Assembly (NCBI GenBank): GCA_965178125.1
Contig: OZ237751.1
Coordinates: 186,001-250,000 of the forward strand
Direction: 5' to 3'
DNA length: 64,000 nt
From: Bilabrum cf. latius
Lineage: Eukaryota > Bigyra: Bicosoecida > Bigyra > Bicosoecida
Part shown: positions 36,063-46,400 of the stretch, one piece after another
How positions within the stretch are numbered: position 1 is the first letter of the stretch
Layout: each line of letters opens with the position of its first letter
Made by a program: the position numbers and the translations under genes
The notes under the pieces: generated by a model
The model's input: only the letters and a program-made list of their open reading frames with translations
What the model was told of the DNA's origin: nothing
Database searches by the model: none

Positions 36063-36842
36063 TTGACTATCTGGCAGCCACTCGATCGACATCCACTGGC
36101 ACCTTCTTCCACCATTGTCTATCTGGCAGCCACTCGATCGACATCCACTGGCACCTTCTTCCACCATTGTCTATCTGGCAGCCACTCGATCGACATCCAC
36201 TGGCACCTTCTTCCACCATTGTCTATCTGGCAGCCACTCGATCGACATCCACTGGCACCTTCTTCCACCATTGTCTATCTGGCAGCCACTCGATCGACAT
36301 CCACTGGCACCTTCTTCCACCATTGTCTATCTGGCAGCCACTCGATCGACATCCACTGGCACCTTCTTCCACCATTGTCTATCTGGCAGCCACTCGATCG
36401 ACATCCACTGGCACCTTCTTCCACCATTGTCTATCTGGCAGCCACTCGATCGACATCCACTGGCACCTTCTTCCACCATTGTCTATCTGGCAGCCACTCG
36501 ATCGACATCCACTGGCACCTTCTTCCACCATTGTCTATCTGGCAGCCACTCGATCGACATCCACTGGCACCTTCTTCCACCATTGTCTATCTGGCAGCCA
36601 CTCGATCGACATCCACTGGCACCTTCTTCCACCATTGTCTATCTGGCAGCCACTCGATCGACATCCACTGGCACCTTCTTCCACCATTGTCTATCTGGCA
36701 GCCACTCGATCGACATCCACTGGCACCTTCTTCCACCATTGTCTATCTGGCAGCCACTCGATCGACATCCACTGGCACCTTCTTCCACCATTGTCTATCT
36801 GGCAGCCACTCGATCGACATCCACTGGCACCTTCTTCCACCA
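36063..36842. repeat. 52-bp minisatellite, about 15 near-perfect units
   Basis: The unit begins TGTCTATCTGGCAGCCACTC and ends TTCTTCCACCAT; its centre holds CGATCGACATCC. Units follow each other without visible divergence from about 36065 to 36842. Because 52 is not a multiple of three and the unit lacks stops on the plus strand, it creates long overlapping open frames that are not genes. Copy A has a single unit at about 29709-29760, which is probably the ancestral state. The array lies immediately 3' of channel B and would fall in its 3' UTR. Confidence 0.97.
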
Positions 36843-39497
36843 TCACGATCGCGTCTCGTCCTAGCTGCGACCCACTGCTCGCAAGAGGCTGGCACTCGAC
36901 TGGGACAGCTCCAACGCCACGCCCTACCGCTGGCCCGAGCTCGAATCGGGCTGCCCCTCCCCGCCAGCTCGCTGCAGCCTGACGCTTTCGGCCGCAGCTG
37001 CCAGGGGCCCGCCCAGTCCCGGATCAGTAGGCAGGCCAGAGCCCCTGGCCTCTCCCGCCAGACCTAGGTCCGAACACCCGTCCGCTCCACTGGCAGCGAA
37101 TCCCCCCGCCAGTGCCGGGTCGCCAGCTGCCCCTGCCCCTACCCCTGCCCCTGCCCCTGCCCCTGCCCCTGCCCCTGCCCCTGCCCCTGCCCCTGCCCCT
37201 GCCCCTGCCCCTGCCCCTGCCCCTGCCCCTGCCCCTGCCCCTGCCCCTGCCCCTGCCCCTGCCCCTGCCCCTGCCCCTGCCCCTGCCCCTGCCCCTGCCC
37301 ACGCCAGGCCGGCACCTAGCTCCTCGTCCTCGTCGTCCAGCGGGGCTTGATACAGCTCGCACCCGCACGTCGCCCTGCAGCACAACTCGAGCGGCCCCTA
37401 CCACAGACCAAAGCACCGATACCCCCACAGCACGTCCGACAGCACACCGAGCAGCCCGAACGCGATGCACATCGCAACGATGGACCCAGGCGCCACCTCG
37501 TGGTACGACATGACCATGGAGATCCCTGCGGCAAGCACGAAGAACGCCGACAGGATCTAGAACCGGCGGTGCACCCGCCAGGCACCCGCTCTCGCGACGA
37601 TCTCCTCGCTGACCGCCACCGTGCCACCGCCCGTGCTCGCGGCGGCCGACACCTGCCGCCTAAGAGCAGCCCGGGCCAGGTCGGCCTCGAAGTTCGGCTC
37701 CTTCTCCTTCTCCCTCTCCCTCTCGGTCTGCTGCCTCATCCCGGCGGGTTCCCCCGGGCCCCCCTGGTGGTGGCTGAGGGTGTCGGGCAGCCGTCCCTGG
37801 GCCTGGATCCGGACCGCGTGGCTGCCGAATGGGCTGCTGCCGGCGTCTTGGCTGCCCGCTTGAGTCACGTTCCGGCGGTGCACGGGCGGTGGCTCGCTCT
37901 TGGCACCCCTTACGTGGGAACTGCTTGACCCCCCCGGGGGCCCCCCCGGTGGGGTCTCTCCACCCCTTAGCGAAGAGGGGGGGCCGAGGGGTGAGGGCAA
38001 GAAGGGCGCTCCCAGGAAGCTCCCCGTCCTAAGCTGCCGCGTGATCTCTTGCTCCATGTGCTCGTTGGCCTGCCGCCTCTCCCTGGCCCCCGCCGCGCCC
38101 AGCACGATCACCCCAGCCATGCCACACCACACGATGATGGCGTAGACGGTGGCCATGAACTTGTCTCCGAACCGCAGCCCGGCAGAGGGAGGCCCCTGGT
38201 CCGACGCGGTTGCGTGGAACAGCACGGCAGCCGTCAATCCGGAGCCGAAAAGGGACACGCGGGTGGTTGCGTTTGGCGGTCCCACCGCCAGCGCAAGCAG
38301 CTGCACCACGGCTATAAACACGGGCGGCAGCACGAAGCGCACGAAGCGGGCGGCAGGTGGTCTCCGCAGCGCGAGCGTGGCGGTGAACCGCGAAAAGTAG
38401 GCCGTCTTGGAGGACGGGTCCGAGGAGAAGAAAGAGGCGGAGGAGGAAGGGGAGGGTGGTGACCCGAAGAACGAGAAGGGGGCGACGACATGCCCGCCAC
38501 CCGTCAGCCGCTCCTGCTGCTCGGGAGTCGCCACCGGCACAGTGTCGATGCTGATGCTGGCCGCCTCAGACTCAGGCTGGTCACCACCTCGCGGCTGTTG
38601 ATGGCCCGCCCAACTTCTGTGCGCACCCAGCACGGAGTCGCGGTCCTAGTCCGCTGGCGCCGCCAGGATGCCCGTGTACTTGGTGAGCACGACGTCCGAG
38701 CTCGCTCTCTCCACCTTCCAGCCGGCGGCGGTGAGTGTGGGTGACACCACGGGTCCGCTCTGCGGGCTGAACTGCAGCGACGCGTTCGAACGTCGCGGGT
38801 CCTCCACGATGATGCGCAGCTGCTGCCGCTCGAACGGCCATAGTTTGTATTCCGGCTCGTAGTAGAAGGTGCTCTTCACGCGGTACTGCTGCGTCGTGTT
38901 CCTGCTCGCCACAAACTTGTTCACGACCCGCACGGTGGGGTACTTGGCCGCGTTCGGCAAGACGCTCTCGATGGCATCGGCCGCGGTGCACGTCTGGCCG
39001 CGCGGCGGACAGCTGCCCGTGTACGCTGATTGCCCTTGCGCCGCAGAAAAGAACAGATAAAAGTCCGCGTCGAACGTGCCCAAGCGCGGCTGCACGTTGG
39101 CAATGTTCAGCACGTACACGCCCACAAAGACGCGCTGGTCGTCGTTTGAATACGCATCCTGCAGGTCTCGACCGTGGCCCTTGGCATGAAAGGGATCTTG
39201 AAGCATCATATCCCAGTCGGGGCTTTCCGTGCCTGCGGTGCTGCCAACTGTTCCTAGCGCGGTCGTCGTCCCAAACTCGCTGGCATGTAAGACGGCGCTC
39301 AGCGCGCCAAGTGAGGCAAGCAGCATTGCGTAGGCCAATGGCGCGCCTCCGCACTTTGCCAAAGGCTTGGCTGCTCGCGAACATTGCGAGCGCAATCGTC
39401 CACCGTCGCGGTGGGTGTAGCCCGCCGGCAATGCTCGCGTGCCCGAACCGCTCTAGAGCGGCTGCCTGTTCGGTTGGAATCCTGCCGGCCCGCGCAT
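36843..39497 (-). CDS. Pentameric ligand-gated ion channel-like membrane protein, copy B
   Basis: Recent paralogue of the 29760-32279 channel, in one frame from ATG 39497 to TGA 36843-36845 (884 aa). The leader, the WPFE-type strand (LWPFERQQLRIIVED), M1-M3, M4 and the extra C-terminal hydrophobic helix are all retained. TAG occurs at 39453, 38646, 37557, about 37396, 36924 and 36861. Four internal TAG sites and the last tail site are shared with copy A. At 36882 it has TTG where copy A has TAG. At 39453 a three-base deletion turned TAC AAG into TAG without breaking the frame. The tail holds about 30 Ala-Gly pairs from the expanded hexamer. An intact frame argues for a functional or very young copy. 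Ligand unknown. Confidence 0.78.
37130..37300. repeat. CCCCTG hexamer array, about 28 units, coding on the minus strand
   Basis: An almost perfect hexamer array within channel B. On the minus strand it reads GCA GGG, giving an Ala-Gly dipeptide run after the last hydrophobic helix. Hexamer units keep the frame whatever the copy number. Copy A has only about six. Confidence 0.97.
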
Positions 39498-40475
39498 GAG
39501 ACACTATGGATTGTTTGCTCTGCCCTGCATGGCCAGCCTAAAGAAAAACCTGCTCTCTTCCGTTGGCACAAGGCCGCGGCATCATGCAACATGCTCCGGA
39601 TCGATCCATCCAAGAATTCGAGCCAAGTTGCATCTCCCAAGCGTGCGAATGATTGCCACTCCGCATGGATGACGTTGCACATATCAACTGTGGTACCGAA
39701 TCGGCTGCCGCCTTGCGCGGCGGTAAGCCGAGCAAACGGATGACTGCAAGCCGCAGCCTAGCAGTGGGTGTTTGTTCGCGCTGTGGGTGCCCTAGCGATT
39801 CACCACCCGACTTTGTGGGTACTGTGTAGCTTTCATAAGGCACATCGCTTCGTGTCGAGAGCCGCGGTAGCGAATGGGCCACGGGAACCGTCCCATGTAG
39901 GACGCACTTGGAGCACGTCGGCTGACCACGCCCTTGCGTTCAATGCAAGCGCACCGTTGCCATGGTTCAACTTGCAAAGGAGCTGAGTATCGGAATTACA
40001 CGATTTTGTTGAGTATGGACCCCTGTGCGTCCGAAGATGCAGGTGCAATACTCTCGTTCTCGCCAGACGATCGGCCACCTCGCCGTTCCACCTGATGTGA
40101 GGCCGAGCAGCGATCAGCCAAGTACACGAGGATATTATATAGCAAAATCTGAGCACTCGCTCGAAGGGTCTCCGGGTCCGGAAAATGACGAGGGGGCTCG
40201 ATTAGGACACCCAGGCGGGTGATCCTGGTATCGAGCCCACGCCAACTTGGCAACTCTAAAAACAATCCGGAAAGGCCATGCCGGCAAGCCTCCCCGCGGA
40301 GTTCGCGGCTGGAGGTGTGCCGTGCGCGTGCCGCGCCGTGTCGATTCTTTTTTCATTATCATCTGTTTGTCCCTCTCTCCTCTTTATCGTCTCTCTCGTC
40401 GTGCTTGCTTGCTGCAAGCATCCAATGACCTGCCGCCAGAGACCCTTCGGAAGAACAAAGTCGTTTCTAACACAG
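39498..40475. other. Spacer between channel B and the coiled-coil gene
   Basis: The left part is the duplicated upstream flank of the channel. From 40382 to 40470 a block related to 34820-34910 abuts the 3' end of the coiled-coil gene. Channel B and the coiled-coil gene share the minus strand, so this holds the channel B promoter and the coiled-coil 3' UTR. No further gene is seen. Confidence 0.5.
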
Positions 40476-43400
40476 TCACTCCACCTGAAGCCCTAAAGAG
40501 CCCACCGCGTCCACCAGCACGTTGCCCGCCACAGCCGCCTCGGCCATCTCGAGCAAGCACTGCATAGCCTTGCAGTCCAGCAGCCGCCGCTGGGTGTTGA
40601 GCCGCACCTGCACCGTCAGCCCGCCCACCTGCACCCCCGCACTCTCCCCCGCAACCCCCTTGAGCACCCGCACGCCTTCCACCGCGTGCAAAGGCGCGCC
40701 CGAGGCCTCCCTCAGCGCCCCGGACGCATCCGCAGCGCCGTCCACCTCCTCGCCCACCACGGGGGGGATGGCACGCCCAATCACGGCGACGCCCGCAGGT
40801 GCCTCGCCAGCGGCTCCGATCGGACGGGGCACAGCCCCCGCGACTCGCCGCGCCGCCGCGAGGCTCCCGGGGGGCACGACCACCATGGCGGCGGGGGACA
40901 GGGCCGCGCCAGCTGGCCAGCAAAAGGACCGGGAGCCCGCCTGCACGGCAGCCGCGAAGGGGTCAAGCGCTGACGGCCCCCCAATGCCCTTGGCCGTCCA
41001 CTGCTGCCACACGACCGCCTGCCCGGGCCGCGGACCCAGCGAGCCGGCCTGCAGGGAGGCGCCCCTAGACAGCACCGCGCATTCCCACAGCTGGGCGGAG
41101 AGCTGCTGCAGCAGAGCAGAGACGGCGGCGGACGCGGCGCCCCGCCCGGACACGTCCACGGGAAGATCGCCGGCGCCACCGCTTCCGAACCGTCCCCGCC
41201 TCGTGAGCGCGCCAGCGTTCACGGCCGGCAGCACGCCCAGCGCCAGACCGCCCTCTCCTCCCTCTGTTCCCTCCCGCGACGACAGCCCGGCAGCGACGGC
41301 CTCCTCGGCCAGCGCGTCCCCGTCTGGGCCCGCGTGCGCGACCGCCACTCCAACCGCGGCGTCCCTCCACGGGCCCGGTCCCACCGTCCTCCGACTGCCC
41401 ACGGAGGATCCCGCCGGCATGCCTCTCGTGTTCCTCCTGAGCCCAGCCTGCGAGGCAGACTCGCCCACGGCCGAACCCACGAGCGAAGCCGGGCCCGCGA
41501 TCAGCGCAGCCCTGGCCCCCAGTCCGTCAAACCGGGTGCTCTCGCGAGCCCGGGCGCCCGCCCTACCCCTTGCCAGCGCCGCCCGCCGCCTCTTGCGCGC
41601 CTTATCCACGACCTCCTCCGAGGCTCGCCACACGATCGCGTCCACCACACCGGCCGCGTCCGAAGCCACCAGCGCGTCGCGGGCCGGTATCCCAGTCCTC
41701 GCCGCGGCCCCCACCGCGGCGGCATAGGCCAGCAGCGAGGCGTTCTGGGGGTCGGGCGCCCCTTTCCTTGCCAGTGCCTTGAGCGCCGCACCCGCCAGAG
41801 CCTGGGAGGAGGACGAGGAGGAGGCCCCCCCCATCGCGCCCCCGACCGCCTTGCCCTCCATGCCCCCGTCCTCGACCCCCCTCTGCCCCCGCGCCGCAGT
41901 GCCGTGCAGCCCAGCCCGCCTGGCCACCGCCGCCGCCCGTGCTCCCTGGACGAGGGCCATGGCTTGCGACTCCTCGGAGGCGACCGCCGCCAGCCTGCGG
42001 AGGTCCTCGGGCAGCATGGGCGAGGGCAGCGAGCGGAGGAGCGACCGCGCGATCACGGGCTGCATGGCCTGCGCCAGAGACGGCACCTGCCGCGCGATGG
42101 CCGCCCAGAAGCGGCGGGGCTGCTCCTGCGGGGCCGCTGCGTCGTCCTGCACCACGGCAGACGCGGCCAGGTTGCGGGCGTGCGGGCTGCCGTCGCTGTT
42201 CCCCTGAGCGTCTAGGTACCTGGACCAGTCCAGCGCAGCCTGCGCCATCACGGCACGCTTGGCACCCGCGTCCACCTGCGTGAACCGCACCCCGCTGGTA
42301 CCGGTACCATTTCCGCCGCCCCAGCCCCTGCCCCTGGCGCCGGCCCCCAGCCCCAAGTTCCCGAAACCGGACCGCATCGCATCTCCCACCGCTGACCGAA
42401 CCGAGGCAGCCACCCCCTTCACCGCCTCGGCGTTCCAGCGGCGCACCGACTCGCCCATGACAAACCGCTTGGTTTCGCTCGAGAGCAGGCAGGCGGACAG
42501 GTCATCCACCACGCCAGTCACAGCGGCCACACCGCCCGCGTCCAGGTCAGAACTCGCAGACCAGCCCGCGTGCCGCGCGGCGTGCGGGCCCGCCCCCACC
42601 CCCTCCGTCCCAGTGATGCTGCCCCGCCTGCCCCTCCGCCGATCGAAACCCCACCGCCTAAGCACCCTCAGCCGCCGGGCCGCGCCGTCAGGGTCACCCT
42701 CGTACACCCCCTGGGCCACCATGGCGTGGGGCCGTCCGTCCAGTTCTCCTACCGCACCACTGCTGTCGCCGCTGCGGCCGGGAGACCCAAACCCGCCCTG
42801 CCGCGTCCTCCTCCTCCCGGGGCTCCCGCCGGAGCCGCCGCTGCCGGTTGCCCGCCTTCGAGGGCTGGCCCCCGCACCGAGGTGCTCCACGAGCGCCTGC
42901 TCCGATCGACCGGGTCCCTGCCTCACGACCGCCGCGCTTGTGTCGGGCAGCGGGAGGCCCCTGGGCCCCACGGGCAGCCTGTGGTGCGGGTGCGTCCCTT
43001 GCTGGAGCTGCTGCTCATGGAGCCCGCCGTCCCTTGCAATCGAGGCGCGGCGCAGGGGGGCGCTCACCTCCCTCGCAGCTGACGGGCCCATGTGCCTCGC
43101 CTGCTCCTCCGCCTTGGAGTGCAGCACGGAGGGGTGCAGCAGCAGGGCAGAGACCACCTGCGACAGCTTGGTGCGGCGACCGCCCCCGCCCCCGGAGCCC
43201 GCGCTGTCCAAGCTGCCCCGGCGGCCCCCTCTGCCGAACCCCTGCGAAGCCACCCTCGCCCCTAGACCCTGATGCGAGCCGTCCATGGCACCGCCGCTGG
43301 TGGACGCGCCGCCGCCCTCGCCGCCCCCAGTGAGAGAAGAAGCAGCGCTCCCGCCTGCAGCCCTGGGCCCGAGTGGAACGGAGCTGCGGTCCAGCAGCAG

Positions 43401-46400
43401 CGCGCCGCTCTGGGGCTGCAGCTCGCGATGCGAGAGGCCCTGCCTCGCCCGCTGCAGGCTCTCCCCCGCCTGCTCCGGGTCTGCCTCGCCCAGCCGGCTC
43501 TTCACCCGACGAGCCGCCCACCGGATCCGCAGCAGCAGAGCCACGGCCTCGCCCAGCGTCCCAGAGACCCAGGCCATGGACCAGCGCTGCAGCCGCCGGC
43601 GCAGGCGGTGCCGCATGGCCGCCGAGGCGCTCACGGCCTGCGCCGAGAAGCTCCTCCTGCCCACCGGGAGCGCTTCCTGCCCCGACGAAGACCGGGAGAG
43701 TCCGCCGGCGCCGGGGTCAGTCCCCCCCGTCACGGTCTCGGCGGGCAGAAGCAGGTCCAGGAGCTGCCGGGTGCGCGCCCGCAGTGCGTCCGTGCGCTTG
43801 TCGTCCCGTCCCGGCCGGGCGCCCAAGCTGCCACCTGTTTCGCGACCGGCTGATGCTCCTCCTCCGATTTCATGTCCTCCTCCTGCAAACGGGACGGCCG
43901 AGCCTGCCCTGAGGTAGCCTGCGTTGTACTACTGCCGCTCCTCCTCCTCCTTCTACTGCTGCTGCTGCTGCCCTGTTGCATGCCCAGACCCGCCCCCTCC
44001 CGCAGGCAGCCGAGGCTCTCCCCCCTCCATGAGCTCCACCACGTCGCGCCCGAGCTTCCACTCGAAACCGTCGTCCTGCGCCTCCTCGCCGTCCAGAATG
44101 GCCGCGAGCGGGGCTGCAGTCCGGTGCGCCCCCTCGGCCGCCGCTGCCACTACCAGCCTCTCACCGCCCTGCAGCGCACCGGCACCGGCACCCGCACCGG
44201 CACCGATGCCGCTGCCACCCACGCAAGGATGATGCCTGTCAGACAGGTCGTCGTCCGAGTCCCCGGCCTCGTCGTCGAAGTGGCCTCCGATCGGTGCCAC
44301 GCTGCCCGTCACCTTGCGCCTGCGCAGGGCCCTCATCCCGCCCTCGGAGGCCTCGGCCAGCGACATGCCCTGCCCGTCCTCCTCCGTGCGCCCGCCCATG
44401 AGATCTCCGAACCGCTTGCGACCACCCAATCTGGATCCGGATCGCGCCGCCCGGGACTCCCCTTTGGCCACCCCGACCACCGAGTGCAGGCTAGCCGCGG
44501 CATCCACCAGCCGCTGCGACAGCACCCTGCACACGTCAGTCTCGAGGGCCCGGAGCCGCCGGAGCCCGTCCAGCCGAGCCCTCTGCCTCCTCGAGTGGCT
44601 GGACCTGGTGTGCGAGGGAAAGGCCGTCGCCAGCACCCGCAGAAAGGCGGCCTCCAGCCGCCGGATGGCCCGTCTCGCCGCGGGTGCTTGTGGGCCCCTG
44701 ACTCCCACCGCGTGCCCAAACTGGACCCGAGGGTCCTGCGGGACCTCGTCGTCACCGGAGGCAGCCGCACCCTTGAAGCGCTCGCTCCCCGCCCCGCCCA
44801 GCCCATGCACCGCCGCGGCCTCGCGCTCACCCGCCTCCCCGGTCGACGAGAGGGCACCAACAGGGAAGCTTACGGCCGCCTGGGACGCCACAGTCCAGGC
44901 GGGCCCGCAGGCAGCAAAAGCCGCCGCGGCCACCCGGGCCCTCTGCGCCTGCCTCGCCCTCTCCTTTGCACGGGCACTCGCAAACTTGGGCTCGCCCCCA
45001 GAGCGCGCATCTGCCTCTTTGTTCACAGCCCGCACGGCCTCTTCTTCCAGCGCCGACAGCGCGGTGCTCTCGATCGCCGGGCCCAGCCGCGCCACGCCCG
45101 CCACCATGCCCACCGGCAGCTCCACGCGGCACCGCAGCACCGGCTCGCCGCGACCGTTGGCGGATACGCCTGCTGCCGCTGGCCCCGCGGCCCCGCCCCC
45201 GAGCAGCCCGAGCAGCGCCGCAGCCGCCCCGTCCCCCCCCTAGGCCGCTCGCTGCACGGCCCCGCTCGCGTCCTCCTCCCACCGGAGGGCCCTGGCCACC
45301 GCCACCCCGCGGGGGAGAGCAGCGGGGAGGCCCATGAGCTCAGAGTGCCCTGCGTGGGCACCGGCGGGGAACAGGCTCGCGGGCGCGCCCAGCACCGCCT
45401 CGGCTGCCCCGCTCGGAGCGTCGTCCTCCCCCGACGCGCCCACTGGGACAGCCCCGCTGCCCGCCTGCACTCGCATGGACCGCAGACCCTCGGGCGCTGC
45501 CAGGATGGACGCACCCAGGGCCATCATCGCGGCTGCCTCTCCCTCCGCGGTCAGCAGTGGAGGAGCATCGAAGGCAGCCACGGGGCGGTACGAGTCGGGG
45601 ATGGGGGGTGCGACCACTGGCATAGATGCGCCCGGTGACGCGAGTGCATTTTGTTCCCTGGACCCGAGTGCGTGTTGCGCCCCTGCCCCCCGCGGGGTGC
45701 TTGGGTGGTCAGCGATAGGGGCCAGCGGTGGGACGGCAGGTCGCTGTGCGTCGCGCCATCCCTCCTGGCTGGGTTCCTCGAGCTCGTTCGAAGATTCTTC
45801 CATTTCATGCTTTTCCTCCTCCTCGCCGCTGTCTGCTTCCTGCTTGCTTTCTTCTTCCGTTTCTGGACAGCGCCCCTCCACCTCCACCACCACGGGAGGC
45901 CCCCGCCTGCCGTCTTCAAGGGCACCCTCGCCACCTGCCTCTCTCGCAACACGGCCAGTGACTCGGTTGTCCTCCTGCTGCTTGCTCTCCTCCACCTGTT
46001 CATGCCCATGCCCATGCCCATGCACACCCGGGCCAGCGACGGCACCTCGTAGCCCTCCCGTCCTTGACTTCTTGCCGCCCCTGGCCCGGTCCTCGAGGCG
46101 GTGAACCTCGTTGCCATTCGAAGAGTCCGACGGCTGCACCTCCACCCGGCCCACAGCCACAGGACGATGCGCGAAGCTGCCTCCAGCCAGCGGTGCCTGC
46201 CACTGAGGCGCACCGTGCACTGAATCCTCCTCGATCGAGTCAGTCTCGACCGCGCTTGCAGCCCCCCAGGCCTGCCTGGCCTCTCGCTCCAAGAGCCTGC
46301 CCTCCTCGGCCAGCAGTCGTCTGGCCTCCTGCCCCTCTCGCTCCCGGACCATCCCGAGGCGGGCTCGCCGGGCCTCGCTCGCGGCCGCCAGCAGCTGCCT

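Larger units (their letters stand above)
36051..40372. repeat. Segmental duplication, copy B (expanded)
   Basis: Direct copy of 29696-33366, longer mainly because the 52-bp unit and the CCCCTG hexamer have expanded. The channel gene remains open. The upstream flank is shorter than in copy A at several sites. Confidence 0.92.

Noticed and set aside
36063-37067. Long plus-strand open frames made of repeated 17-18-residue blocks
   Set aside because: They arise from a 52-bp repeat lacking stops on the plus strand. All three frames read open, so the openness is a repeat artefact; the real gene here is on the minus strand.
37024-37513. Arg-Gly, Pro-Leu and similar dipeptide frames across the CCCCTG array
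   Set aside because: These are alternative frames of the hexamer array. Only the Ala-Gly frame continues a supported protein, channel B.
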